A stretch of 64,000 bases of DNA from the NCBI RefSeq assembly GCF_000787575.1, contig NW_012236532.1, positions 434,001-498,000 of the forward strand, in the 5' to 3' direction. The translations under genes were made by a program, and so were the position numbers. Below, piece after piece: positions 44,276-56,189 of the stretch; position 1 is the stretch's first letter; each line of letters begins with the position of its first letter. The notes beneath the pieces were generated by a model. It was not told the origin of the DNA and ran no database searches. It saw only the letters and a list, made by a program, of their open reading frames with translations. This DNA is from Acytostelium subglobosum LB1 (taxonomy: Eukaryota; Evosea; Eumycetozoa; Acytosteliales; Acytosteliaceae).

Positions 44276-47059
44276 ATGCCACATAATACAATGTCAGAAC
44301 CTAAAGACTTTGTTAGAGGACGTTCAGTGTCATCATCCTCCACTTCCACGAAACCCTACAACAACAAGAGATCATTCGATGATTCAAACAACAAGAGTTC
44401 AAGAGGTCGTGGTGGTGGTGCGCCACACAAGATGCAGAGATACTCCTCACAGCAGCCAAGGACAAATAAGAACTATGGCGCCGTGAAGAAGGAGAAGAAT
44501 GATGATGGCAAGGTCAAGAAAGAGAAGAAGAAGAGCGAGCAGGATGATGTTGATATGCCAGACGATGAAAGTGATGCTGATGATGCACAGGATGACGACA
44601 ACGACATCATGGGTGACGATGACAATCTGTTGCCGGACGACTATCGTCTGCTGAAACAGAAGAAGTCAAAGATGTTCTCTTCTGGCTCCACTGCCACCTC
44701 TGCCGACGGCGACAACGAAGACAACGAAGAGACCGAGGGCAAACCCGGCCAAAAGCCAACACTCAAACTCTCCAAGAAGCAAGAGATGGATGCCAAGAAG
44801 ATGCTTCCCTTCATCAAGACCAAGCTCAATCGATTTGCTCAACGTCTGATGTTGAAGGTATGTCATAACCTTGTTCAATCTCATTCGCTCGATCACATAC
44901 TCACCCCAATCAATCAATCAATCAATCAACTTTACAGGACTTCTACACAGGAATGGTCGTGTTGGGTAGCTTTGAGAGTATCTCCAACATGGATTTGACG
45001 TTCAGCTTGCCGTTTGGAGCCAAAGGCTTCGTCAAGTTCAATGAGATATCGGACGAGTTCACAAAGATTCAAGAGGCAATCATGAAGGACGATAAGAACT
45101 ATCGTTCAAACTTTGCAAAGTTTGACGCAATCTCTGAGCGCATCAAGGCCATGTTCATGGTGGGCCAGATGATCAAGATCGGTGTGATTGGTCTGACTGA
45201 TCACGCCACCTCACCCGGTCTGCATTGTACATTAAGACCGGAGATCGTCAACGTTGGCTCGAGCACGGCCACCTTTGCCGAGGGCATGACCATCTACGGC
45301 TCGGTCAAGTCCGTCGAGGACAAGGGATACGTCATTTCGTTTGGCAAGGACGTCTCGGCCACAGGCTTCCTCGAGCGCAGCAACACAAGATACTACTGGC
45401 CAGTGCAGGGCGTCAGCTTCAACGAGCAGGAGTGCCGTCTGTCGGTTGGACAGCCGGTGGAAGCCGTCATCACCAGCATCGATGAGAGCACCAACGTGTT
45501 CAAACTCAACGCCAGTCACCCACTGTTGACAAGATCCACCGTGGACAACAGCAACGTCATCACAATGGACTCGATCAAGGCCGGTATGATGGTGGACACC
45601 AAGGTCTTGAGGGTCTACCCCAACGGTCTGACCGTCACCTTCCTGGACTACTTTGCCGGTGACATCTTCATGCTTCATCTGGAGAAGCCACTTGCCGACT
45701 ACAAAGAGTCAATGAATGTATGTGTACATTGATCAGTCGATTGTGATCACACCAGGGCCACACTAACAATCCAATCCAAATCAACCAACAGCTCAAGGCA
45801 CGTGTATTATATGTGGACCAGATTGAGAAGAGGATTGGCCTGTCATGTCAGTCACATGTGTTGGGTCTCAAGCCATACCCATTCGGCCACGTCAAGGTCG
45901 GAGACATTATCAAAGCTAAGGACACAGTAGTCGAGCGTGTTGATCAACTGGAGATGGTGATCTCACTACAGACATCCGATCAGAAGAAGATTAAAGCCTA
46001 TATGCACACACAGCAGGGCGACGACATCACCAACCTGAAGAGCAGATACCAGGTTGGCAACACTCTGGCAAACGATTGCCGTGTGAAGCATATCGATCAC
46101 GTCGATGGCATGCTCACCGTCACCACCAAGAAGGGCGAGTTGTCCAAGGGCCTCTTCTCCTACTTTGACATTACACCAGCCATGATATTAAGTGTAAGTT
46201 ATATATATCGATTGATTGGTCATGAACCATCACTCATACTAACATTCGTGTTTGATCATAACAGGGCACAATCAAGATTATAAGAAAGGACTCGATTGAG
46301 GTCATTGTTGGACCTTCAATATATGGAGTGGTGCCATTGCACAACATTGGAGAGACTATACTCTCTGACCCCAATAAGAAGTTCAAGGTTGGACAGACGG
46401 TCAAGTGCCGTGTGTTGGCCTGCCAGCCACAACAGCGTCGTCTGCAGCTCACACTCAAGAACTCACTGATCCAGTCCACTCTGCCACCATTCACCCAATA
46501 CGACATGATTAAGCGAGGCGATATCTCGCATGGCTACATCACCAACATCAGAGACAACAACATCGTCTTTGTATCGTTCTACGAGAAGTGCTTTGGCATC
46601 ATCCAGAAGAGGAATCTGTCCAGGTCACCCGTCAGCTTGATAGAGAACAGCTTCAGAATTGGTCAGGTGGTCACTGCACGTGTCCTTGGAATGAACAAGG
46701 TATCACTCGATCTCACCCTGGTACTCGACGATCCAGTGTTTGATGACCTGCAGATCAAGGAGGAGCCAGTTGAGGAGGAGAACACAGTCGATGTCAAGGA
46801 GGAGAAGGAGGATAGCGAAGACGATGACGAAGAGGAAGAAGATATAGAAATCAAAGAAGAGTCAAGTGATAGCGAAGAGGCTGAGGTCAAAGAAGAGTCA
46901 AGCGATAGTGACGACGAGGTTGAAGTCAAGCAAGAGTCATCATCAGAGGAGGAGGAAGAGGAAAAGGTCGTCGCCAAGTCACCTGCTGGAAGAGGCAGAG
47001 GCGGAGCAAGAGGAGGAAGAGGAGGCAGAGGCAAGCCACTTCCATCCAAGAGCAAATAA
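44276..47059 (+). CDS. Rrp5/PDCD11-like S1-repeat ribosome biogenesis protein, lacking HAT repeats
   Basis: Four exons, 44276..44857, 44938..45717, 45792..46193 and 46265..47059, give 852 residues, all joined in phase 0. A second Met at 44291 is an equally good start. Residues 1-190 are basic then acidic (RGRGGG, KKEKK, DDDNDIMGDDD). Then come several S1-type beta-barrel units, for example around DFYTGMVVLGS, GMTIYGSVKSVEDKGYVISF, GMMVDTKVLRVYPNGLTVTF, VGQTVKCRVLACQPQQRRLQLTL and RGDISHGYITNIRDNNIVFVSF. The last 110 residues are acidic KEE/SDSE repeats ending in an RGG tail. Rrp5 of yeast and PDCD11 have 12-14 S1 repeats and then HAT/TPR repeats needed for 40S assembly. Here no HAT repeats follow and the gene ends cleanly. 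Confidence 0.82.
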
Positions 47060-47090
47060 TAAATAAATAATCATTTAATATCTATATCAA

Positions 47091-47121
47091 GGGTAGGGTA
47101 TAGGGTAAGGGTAAGGGTAGG
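47091..47121 (+). repeat. Telomere-like G-rich array, potential G-quadruplex
   Basis: The plus strand holds six GGG or GG runs spaced by TA, TATA, TAA, TAA and TA. The first four GGG tracts fit the G3+N1-7 quadruplex rule. The array sits in the 108-bp gap between the convergent Rrp5-like and Cwh43-like genes. Confidence 0.75.
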
Positions 47122-47167
47122 AACTTTATTGTACCGGTGTGTCGCTGAAGATGGATGGATTGATTGA

Positions 47168-49318
47168 TTACTTCTTGGTCCTAAAGGTGGTCAATTGACC
47201 CTCTGTATCGGATATCTCTCCACATGGCCAACGCTTGAACTCGGTCATCTCCAGTCCTTTGTAAAAGACGTACTCACAGTAGCGACGCTCGGTGGTCGTG
47301 TCCTCGAGTCCGGTGGAGCGCAGTGTCTTGTAGTTGTCACCACCGGTCTTCTCGGTGATGTACGACAGGAACACGGTGGGCATGTCGTTCTTGGTGATAA
47401 TGTCGGCGGCGCCCTGTGCCTGCAACTTGCGGTCCAGAACATCCTCAGTGTTTCCAAAGTGCGTGACGATGACGTTGACTTCGACGTCGTCCACCTTGAT
47501 CACTGCGTCGATCAGACACGCCAGCTCGCCCTCGGGCGATGGCAGGATTACGTGACGACTGCGCTCGATTGGGAAAGCCGACAGCAGTGCACAGCCCCAT
47601 GTGTTCTCAGATGGCGCTGGGCCAAAGTCGCTGTGCATTTTAAGCTCGTTGGCAACGTACTCGACAAGGTCGCGGTTCGAAGTCATAATCCTGGAGAGAT
47701 CCGACTCGAGCAGACCAATGACGTTGACACCATGGCTCTTGATGGCCTCTGTGATGTTGGGGAAGCTGTTGCGGCCATAGTTGTCGTAGCCAAAGTGGAT
47801 TGTCCAGATCATGGACTTGATCTCTGTGGGTGGCACGTACTCCATGTCGCCATCGGCCGTCGTGATCTTGTCGTAGTGGACAGCAGCCACGTTTGATTGT
47901 GATGGATGGAATGCATTCCTGTTGATTGAGATCAGAACCAAAAGACCAAGAAGTGTGAAGATTGCGTAGAATACCTCGCGTGATGGGAAGCTAACAGTCT
48001 GTTGGCGTGACTCCTTCTTATGTGGAAACGTGTCTTGGTTCAACGCTCCAATTCCACATGCAATCACTGCAGCGATCACCATCGTCTGATGACGTTCTCT
48101 AAGCAGAGTTGATCCAAGATACCATGGAACGAATTTCTAGAATTGGTGATTGAATTATGATGTCAGTTGATTGAATGAGTTATTGGAATAGTTCCAGTGA
48201 TTGGTCAAACATACGTATGATACAACATAGATGGCCCAGAATAAGAGCACGGTGTAGGTGATGAAGGCATAGCTAAAGAGTGCAAGGGGTGCTGAGGTGT
48301 TGGACATCTTCTCGATTGTGTTGTACCAGAGTGACATGGCATAACAGACCACTAGACAGCCGGATACAAGGCCAACCAGACCAATCGCAGTTGGTACTGT
48401 GCCCGAGCAGAAACCGTACAGAGTGGCCATGGCCAGAGAAAAGAAGAAGTAGCCTCTCGAGTTCACCAGAGCGGTCTTCTTGCTAATGACAATGCCAATC
48501 ACCATGAACAGGACAACCAGTATGCCGCTTGGGAATGGTCCAAAGTTGACCCAACGTGGCACCACTCCGTACGATGAGAGGAAGAGCTGGCCCATGAAGA
48601 CCAGACCGCCAAAGCTGACGCCAGTGGTAAGTGGCGACTCGCTGTCCTCGAGGACCGGACGGCGGCGCTCGTGCGCATCGTCCGACGAGACCAGATCGTT
48701 GATCAGGGCAAAGCCCGACACGACCACCAGAATGATGCCAAAGACGATCCAGCTCTTCCAGGTCATGAATGGGTTGATCGAGTGATAGGGCATGCGAATG
48801 ATGGCGTGGAACACGATGGCCAACATGTAGGCGAATGTCGTGCGCTCGCGACGCTGCACCGTCGTGTTGCTCGTGAACTGACGGCATTGGCACATCCAAT
48901 CAAACGCGAAGCCCAAGCCGACAAACACGGTCTTGGTGACGTGTGGGTTCTTCCAGAGCACGAGATCGTTCTTCTCTGCGTAGTTGGGGTCGATGTCGTA
49001 TGGGTACAGTGCTGCCAGTGACATTATCTGTGCGACCAATCGTACGGCCACCAACAGACGACCATTACTGAGTAGCTGGTTCAATGGACGGATTCCCAGC
49101 AACAAGGGTGTGAAGCACATCACGAGGAATGCCTCCATGCCCGTGAAGCCCATGAAGCCCATTGGATAGAACCAGATGATTGAGATGTATTCCACCAGTA
49201 ACGAGAAGTTTACAAAGGCCAACATCGTCTCTGAGGCCAGCAATCCCATGTGCTTTGGTGAGAATGGCAATGATATGCCACCACTGGCAACACTTCGCTT
49301 CGAAGCAGCTGTTGTCAT
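47168..49318 (-). CDS. Cwh43/PGAP2-interacting protein (GPI lipid remodelling)
   Basis: Two exons, complement(47168..48136, 48215..49318), give 690 residues, phase-0 junction after YVVSY. Residues 20-420 contain ten or more hydrophobic helices (for example MEAFLVMCFTPLLLGI and ILVVLFMVIGIVI). Residues 445-690 are an endonuclease/exonuclease/phosphatase-fold domain (IWTIHFGYDNYGRNSFPNI, VIGLLESDLSR, VNVIVTHFGNTEDVLD). This arrangement matches PGAP2IP, the C-terminal half of yeast Cwh43, which helps replace GPI-anchor lipid in the ER. The N-terminal PGAP2 half of full Cwh43 is absent, as in animals where the two parts are separate genes. The catalytic state of the EEP domain was not judged. Confidence 0.88.
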
Positions 49319-49537
49319 GTTATATATATATCTTGTATGTATCTGTTTGTTGAACGTATGTATGATTGATTAATGTTGCAATTTGACTCATTGAGTGTGT
49401 TTGAGAGTTCGCGTGATACCCGAAGCGGGCCTTGAAGGCTCAGGGGTTAGACCATTCGTTTTTTTGCGAGGCCCACTTCCTTTTATGGCGGCCAATGCTT
49501 GAACATCGTTGACTTATTCGATGGCATTGTCTTTCAT
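49319..49537. other. Short intergenic region with small hairpins
   Basis: 219 bp between the Cwh43-like start and the TTC4 stop. Small hairpins CCCG-AAG-CGGG (49419-49429) and GCCTT-G-AAGGC (49429-49439) precede a T7 run near 49460. The arrangement recalls the paired hairpins near 24.4 kb and 61.0 kb. Confidence 0.4.
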
Positions 49538-50832
49538 TTATTTAGGTGTCAAGAATACTTTGGTAAACTCAGTGTCCTTGCGTAGGATGTAGAACATTGG
49601 AATGCCTGGAATGATATACTCTGGATGAGTGAGCACCTTCTCGATTGTGGTAGTATGCTTGACGCGTATCCATCGTTTGGCACTACCGCGCTGTTGTTGA
49701 CCTTCCACTGGCCTTGCCCAGTTGGTCTGGAAGTAGATCTCAAGATTGGGCAATATATACTGTCCACTCTTGTCCCATGGTGCAGGATGCTCAAACATCA
49801 CCTCGAGGTGATCGCCAAATGTACATCCCTCCTCAAAGTCCTTGACAAAGTCCTTCTGATTGTACTCGGGATAGAAGAACAACACTGGGAAGTGTCCTGC
49901 GCCACTGTTGTCATCGCCATCAAACTTGATCTCTGTTTCGTACTGTGATATATCATAGAATGGTTCGCCCAATGTCATATGCTTGCTGGCCAACAATGTT
50001 GCCAGTGCCCTCTTTTTGTCGCGGGCACTAGTCTCTGCCTCGAGTTTGTCGGCTTCACGTTTACGTGCCTTTTCAATCATGGCAACTGACTCATCGCGCA
50101 ACATCTTTATATCCTTATTCTCTGGCTCCACTACCAATGCTCTATCAGCCAGATTGATTGCCTCTGTATACTTTCCAAGCGCGATCATAGCCTTTAGCGC
50201 CCTAAAGTATGCCTTCATATTCGCTTCATTGAACTCAACAGCAATCAAACAATCTCTTATGACCTTTCCATAGTTCTCTGTTGCGTGGACATGGGTTGTT
50301 AGTCATTGCGCGGTATGGTCATGCCCTACCCTCGCCCTCGCCCCCGCCCTCGCCTCCACTTACTGTTGTCAAGATTGACTGCTGCACGATTGGAGAGATA
50401 GATTGAGTTGCGCTTCATGTCTTTGGTCTTGATGTCCAGTGCCTTGGTGTAGAAATAGATTGCCTCTTGTCTGTATCGATCGCGTTCATCCTTCTTGGTG
50501 GTGGTCTTTGCGTTGGACAGTTGGAATCGCTCGTTGCCCTGATCCTTGTAGCTGTCGGCCAGCTCCTCAGGAGTGCACTCATCTGTGATTGATTGAATGG
50601 CGTCGAGCATTGGGTTCGCACCCTGTGGTAGACTGTCCATGAAGATGGGCAGACGTTCCCATGCTGAATCCTCTTCGTCTGGTGGTGGAGTGATACCCTT
50701 TGCAATCAACTCATCCCTAGCCTTTTGTTTCTCTGCCTTTTGTATCTTCCACTTTGCAACACTATTACTCCAGATTTCATTCTCCTCCTCTTCAGTTAAT
50801 CCACCTGTTGCTGCTGCATTAGCTTGGCTCAT
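49538..50832 (-). CDS. ttc4: TTC4/Cns1-type Hsp90 co-chaperone
   Basis: Two exons, complement(49538..50277, 50364..50832), give 402 residues; the intron splits TPR 2 at phase 1. The N-terminal 85 residues include WERLPIFMDSLPQGANPMLDAIQS, shown here in two parts: WERLPIFMDSLP and NPMLDAIQS, as in TTC4/Cns1. Three TPRs follow (AIYFYTKALDI, YLSNRAAVNLDN, YFRALKAMIALGKYTEA). A charged helix (about 235-260) leads to the C-terminal wheel domain with PFYDISQYETEI and HFPVLFFYPEY. Cns1/TTC4 binds Hsp90 and Hsp70 through the TPR clamp and supports eEF2 folding in yeast. The gene shares a 242-bp divergent promoter with the NAP gene. Confidence 0.9.
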
Positions 50833-51074
50833 TGTATCTATCTATGTTATGTATATGTATATGTATATGTATGTTCAATCTTTGTCGATGAATGAATGAA
50901 TGGACGAGGGTGTCTTAATCTTGGCGAAAGTTTCGGAAACTCGAAGTTTCGTGTCCCCCTAGACCATCTTTCGTGAAGTTGAGGACTCAACTCGCTGAAT
51001 TCATTCATTTTCAACAACAACTTCATCATACTTATACTTATACTAATACTTAATATATATAATAGATAGATAAA
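50833..51074. promoter_or_regulatory. Divergent promoter region, ttc4 / NAP gene
   Basis: 242 bp between two start codons. It holds GAAACT-CGA-AGTTTC (about 50936-50950) and GTTGAG-GA-CTCAAC (about 50979-50992), two short perfect inverted repeats close together. The side near the NAP gene ends in AT-rich sequence. Confidence 0.45.
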
Positions 51075-52064
51075 ATGAGTAACAAGAAACAAAGATTAGA
51101 GAAACAGAATGAACCAGAGATAGAGGTGGAGGGTGATGATCATGAGGAGTTGGGTGGAATCACTTCAATATACGAGACATTGTTGAATAATGCTGAACTA
51201 GTTGCTCAATCAGAAAAGATAACAGAAATCAACAACAAGAAGGAGTTGGAATCAGTTCAAATAGACAAGGAGGAGTACAAGCTATGCAAATCACTCTATG
51301 AGAAGCGTGCCAAGGAGCTTGTAAAGCTGGACAACTTCTGGAAGACTGTCGTATGTTTGATTGAATGATCAAATGATCGAATGAATGATTGAATACTAAC
51401 ATACAATGACACGACATAATAATGATGATGATGATGATGTAGTTCTACAACGAGTTGAGTCCACAACTTGGCACTGATGAGGATGATGGACTTCTTTCAT
51501 ACATCATCGACTTCTTCATTGAGGAGACTGACAAGGAGTTCGTGATCAATTTCGTAAGTCACTGATGATGATGGAGTGCATATACAACACAGACACAGTC
51601 ATCTGACCAATCAATCAATCCTTCCCATTTACTCGATCACTCGGACTCATTCACTCAATCTTTGGATGAATAGACATTTGCCAAGAACAATATTATAGCT
51701 AATGAGAAGGTCACTGTTACCTGTCAGACACCTACTACACCAGAGGATATGCAGGCTGATCTGCCTATCAAGGTCACTGATCTCACTGTGAGGAAGAAGG
51801 ATGCCATCGATAATGATCCGCTATTGCAGTTCTTTGCCGAGCCATCAAGGCAGGTATGCGTGATGATCACAAATGTTTGGATGAACCCATTGGATGTGTA
51901 TCTGGTAAGATTCATTCTCTTTCATTCATTCAATCATTGATGATCATTGGTCACTAACATGTTACCATCACTTCAATCAATCAATCAAATAGGCTGCGAA
52001 TGAACCAGAGGGATTGGATGATGGCGAGGGTGAGGAAGAGGACAATGAGGAAGGAGACGAATAA
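51075..52064 (+). CDS. NAP/SET-family histone chaperone
   Basis: Four exons, 51075..51350, 51443..51553, 51674..51904 and 51993..52064, give 229 residues, all phase 0. The N-terminal dimerisation helix covers about residues 40-85 (CKSLYEKRAKELVKL). The earmuff domain follows: FWKTVFYNELSPQLG, DDGLLSYIIDFFIEE. The block VWMNPLDVYL near the end corresponds to IWPNPLQYYL of SET. The C-terminus is a short acidic tail (EGEEEDNEEGDE). A GTATGC inside exon 3 (51854) could be mistaken for a donor, but the conserved block downstream shows it is exonic. SET-type proteins bind histones and inhibit PP2A in animals. Confidence 0.88.
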
Positions 52065-52203
52065 ACATCGCGCAACCTTGCGATGCCATGATCAATTATA
52101 ATGTTTGGAATTCAAATGGTTTATTATTCGATGAGGATGATGATTGTTGATGGCTGGCTACTTAAAATACAATATCAGATTGGCAGGTTGGAATGACAAC
52201 AAC

Positions 52204-53333
52204 TCAGTTGTCCTTCTCTTTGTGCTCATGCGATGACACTGCATGTGACTTCTTGGTCTCCTGAGGATGCACCTCTGATGGGATGACGATGGCATTGTCC
52301 TCATTGTGCGAGCGGATATGGTCCGAGATAGTATGATTGACATCACGATGATCACACTCATCCTGTCTAATCACCATGATCACATCACGCAACTTGGCAT
52401 CCTCTGGCAGACCCCAATAATCAATCGCGATCTTTGGAGCTTCAACATTCTTAACCTTGCCATCATCCAAGTCTCTAAGCATGTTGGTATCTTTTGATTG
52501 ATTGATTGATTGATTAGTTAGTGGACTGTGGCATGGAACTATTCCAAGTATGATTGATCATGTGATGTATGACATACATGTGAGGACAGCCTCTTCCTCG
52601 AGGTATCCGGTGAATCTATGGGCAGTCCTTGGACTGAGGAGGTAGAATACTAGGAAGCAGTTCCAGTAGATGGCCTGGACAGAGGCAATACCAACTCTCT
52701 CCCACTTGGTTGGCATTGAGATCTCCATAAAGGTCATCAGATGCATACGCTCATTCTCTGCCTCGTCTAACAACACCTTGATCCAATTGTTATGCTCCAT
52801 ATTCCTAAGAGTCTTCAAATGCTGGAGCATACCCGCCACCATTCCTGGTACAGCGGCTACAGTCTCCAATACACATGCGTAGTGGATGTACTTCTCCTTG
52901 AAGAATCTTGATTGAGGTGTGTAAGCGCACATGATGTGGCGAGGCGTGGCGCGAGAGTAACTTGATTGACTTACAAGTTGGACAACTTTCTTAGACTCCA
53001 CACGGCGAATCTGGCAAAGTTGTCAGAGATGCCTCTGGGCTCGTGGCGCGGGGGCATGACAAACTCCTTCTCCATCTTGGCGAGCGCAGTACGGTCGGAC
53101 ACGGCGTATTGTGTACTGTTGCGATGGTACTCTTTTGATTGTTTCTTGAAGTATGAATGTCCAACAACAGTCATATTTCTATATTGTTGCCATGTTGGTG
53201 TTGTTGTAGTTGTTGCTGCTACTGATGTTGTTGATTGAAGTGCTGATCCAATGATCAAATTGGATCTGGCTACAATGTTCTGTCTTGTAGACAGTGAGGT
53301 CATATGACCTATATTCCTCAATGCTATGTTCAT
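52204..53333 (-). CDS. aoxA: Mitochondrial alternative oxidase
   Basis: Three exons, complement(52204..52490, 52578..52906, 52975..53333), give 324 residues. The first 60 residues are rich in Arg, Ser, Thr and Asn without acids, a mitochondrial presequence. The di-iron core has [32 protein letters not shown] and [10 protein letters not shown]. Together these supply the four Glu and two His ligands; in the last motif the usual Ala-x is Cys-Asp, but the ExxH is kept. The enzyme oxidises ubiquinol and reduces oxygen to water without proton pumping. The C-terminus adds about 35 polar residues beyond the core. Introns fall in phases 2 and 1. Confidence 0.95.
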
Positions 53334-53799
53334 TGTTGATTGGTAAGATGTATAACTGTGTGTTTGATTGATTTGTTGATTGTTGATTGAATGACTTGTT
53401 CCAATGTTACTTGAATGACTGTGTTGTTAAATATGCTTGATGGCCAAGGCTAAAATTGTTTATCAGTTGCCCCCAGGCCAACAACCCTCGGTTAACTGTG
53501 ATGATCATCACAAAGTGTGGGTCTGAAACATTCAACTTACCCCACACCCACACATTCGCAATCAATCAGATCGGTGTTTTGTTGCCTAAAGTGTAAATTG
53601 GATAAATGGCACTCACCCAGGACAACAACTTTCGACGTCATTTCCATCACATATAATACAACAAGCATTACATTCATGAAGCAACCATCTACAGATGGAA
53701 TAGACCCATGCATGACGTAAGTCTGAACAAGATTGTACATCCTAGTGTCCTGGACCATGTCCGACCCAATTTAGGCGGGTCACAAGACGAGTGGTTTAT
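53334..53799. other. Intergenic region
   Basis: 466 bp between the AOX start and the stop of the 2H phosphoesterase gene. It includes a perfect palindrome TGTGATGATCATCACA at about 53497-53512. No gene was seen. Confidence 0.5.
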
Positions 53800-54628
53800 T
53801 TACATCAACTGTACAGTGTCGGTGACCTCATAGTATCTAGTGATGGGATCAGTACTACCTATTCTCATCAAGTCCATTGAGGCAAACATCTGAACGCCAT
53901 ACTCTGTGTTGGCATAAGGTGCACAATCCTAAAGTCAGAGGGAGATAATGAGTGAGGGAACCGATGGAATGACACAAGTATGTGTACTTACATTGATGGC
54001 AGCAGTAAACTCAGGACCACCTCTACCCTTGGCTAGGGTGATGTGTGGACTCCATCTATCTTCAAGATCGATCTTATTGTCCTGGAACAGTTTGGTAAGA
54101 CTGGCTGCGAACTTGCCCAAACTTACATTATCATCATCCTGTTTCAGTCCAGCGAACAGTACTCTATCTGAGAATGATCTTATTCCACTATTCATTCATT
54201 CAATGTTAGGACACATTCAATCATTCAATCTCAATGATGACCAATCAATCAATCAAACAATCATACCTCACAGTAACCTTTGATGGAGTATTATTGTAAG
54301 CCTCATTCATTAGTGTCTTGGCCTGAGACATTAATGACTTGACGATGGGTAGTTCAGTGGCTGGGTCTTTGAGTGTCATCACAAACACGGTCAAGTGGAA
54401 CTTGTCCGATGAGGTCAATGACCTCTTGATGCCTGGCACACGTACTGACAGTCTATCCTGCACATCCTTCAACTGAGCATTGATCAACTGATTAGTGATC
54501 TTTAGACCAAAGAAGTAGTTTGGTCTTTGTTGTTGTTGTTGTTGTCCTCTTCCAAGTCTTGATGCCATTCTATTCATAATATATATTGAAACAAACAATA
54601 TTAATATTGTAATAATGATAGTCCTCAT
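53800..54628 (-). CDS. 2H phosphoesterase (LigT/AKAP7-ASCC1-like) with N-terminal membrane anchor
   Basis: Three exons, complement(53800..53928, 53992..54187, 54267..54628), give 228 residues. Residues 4-19 are a hydrophobic helix (IIITILILFVSIYI) followed by MASRLGRG and a Gln run, so the protein may be membrane-anchored; a start at the later Met would remove the anchor. The fold carries two H-x-T signatures, HLTVFVM and HITLAKG, spaced as in 2H phosphoesterases. It resembles the AKAP7 central domain and ASCC1, which act on 2',5' or cyclic phosphate RNA ends. The ending has an aromatic YYEVTDTVQL strand. The substrate is unknown. Confidence 0.85.
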
Positions 54629-54808
54629 GTATTATATATCTGTTGGATGATCAGGTGACTGATTGAGCAACCCACTGGAGGGCGCTCACACAATCAAACA
54701 TGATTTCCATTTATGATCAGAAATTCCCCAGAAATGGTAATCCGTATCCAACAAGTCCAGGAGTATCCTGCTCCAACAAACATACATACACATAATATTA
54801 ACGTTTGT

Positions 54809-55911
54809 TTATTTGTTTGTGTCCTTCTCAATGACATCGATGATATCGCCAATTTGAAGTTCACCGGGCTCAGCCAACACCATGAGGATACCAAGGTAGA
54901 CTTCGCCAGTGGTGTCCTTGCGATACTTGCCAAGAGTTCGCAGTGGCTCGTTGTCATTGTATGGGTTGAGGACGGCCGTGTCGGGATCGACTGTGGTGAA
55001 TTTACATCGTCCGGTGCGATCCACCTTGTGCAGCAGTGCGTCTCCAATGCGTATGGTCTTCCAGTCGTCCTCCTCAAACGCCGATGTGCCCAGAAGCAGC
55101 ACGTTGGGACGGAAGCGACGCTCGTCCATCTTCTTCCTCTGCTCCTCGTTGTTATCATCGCGAGTCTCTTCCACCCTGAGGTTGAGGTCATCGATTGATG
55201 ACTGCGAGAGTATCATCACCTGGCTAGCATCAGCAAATGTGAATTGGTATTTGTTTAGGTCCTCTTGAGTTGGCTCGCCATCGACCAAAGTGCGTGCGTA
55301 CGACTCTCTGATGGCGCGACGGTGTTCAGAACCCATTTGCACCAGACGTAGGTCCGGCATCTGAAGCACATTGCTCATCCAGGTGGCAGCCTCATCGCCA
55401 CAGTCATTGGCAATCATTGTATCCTTCCATACTGTGACCTCTATCTTTGCGGGCGACTCCAGATTGATTGGAACTATAAGATCCTGAGCATTCGGTGCTC
55501 TAACAATCAGATTCATTCCATCCAATGATGGAGCAATGTTTGCCAATGCTGGATACTTTCTCTGTGTAATGAATCTACCCTCCTGTACAATCATCCAACG
55601 TCTATCATTCTCCAATCCCCACTTGTCCAAGTTGACTCTCTTCAACTCAATACCTTGACATGACTTGACTGATGTGTTTTGAAAGAGTTAGTATTGTATT
55701 GAGTAAGGTCTGTTTGAGTAGACTTACTTGGATATATGATTAGTTTAGATACTCTTATTTGACCTGATCTCTCTGTAGCATCTCTTCTGCCGCCTTCATT
55801 ATCATTATCATCACTTGATGTTGAAGGTTTAACATAATTCCTTAGAGCCCATATTAGAGCAAATGTACCTAATGCTAAAGATAAGTATAGTGGTATTGAT
55901 GGCTCGACCAT
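54809..55911 (-). CDS. MOSC-domain molybdenum protein, mARC-like
   Basis: Two exons, complement(54809..55668, 55728..55911), give 347 residues. Residues 7-25 form a membrane anchor (LYLSLALGTFALIWALRNY), as in the outer mitochondrial membrane protein mARC. The MOSC N-terminal barrel starts with VSKLIIYP, joined across the intron to IKSCQGIELKR. GLENDRRWMIV and the C-terminal MOSC with FRPNVLLLG follow. Cys283 in GRCKFTTVDPDTA is the position that binds molybdenum. mARC enzymes reduce N-hydroxylated compounds with cytochrome b5 and its reductase. Both the anchor and the Cys are present, so an active enzyme is likely. Confidence 0.9.
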
Positions 55912-56189
55912 TATTGATTGATTGATTGATTGATTAACTATATCTCTATCTATTACAATATTGAGTAAAGTTAAGATGATTGAGTGAATGATGAATTTTT
56001 AAAGTTGTTGACGTTGTTGGGGTTGTAGACATGTTCACAACATCTTTGCATTTGGAACAGATCTAGCCCATTCCATGCTTCTGCGAATGTTTGAGAACAT
56101 CACGTGATTTGTTGTCCCGGCTCGCAAAGTTATAACAATGTACATATATATCTTTATTCAATCAATGTATTGCAGACTGGGTATGAATA

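Noticed and set aside
51854-51859. GTATGC as a donor in the NAP gene
   Set aside because: The sequence after it encodes the conserved VWMNPLDVYL block, so it is exonic.
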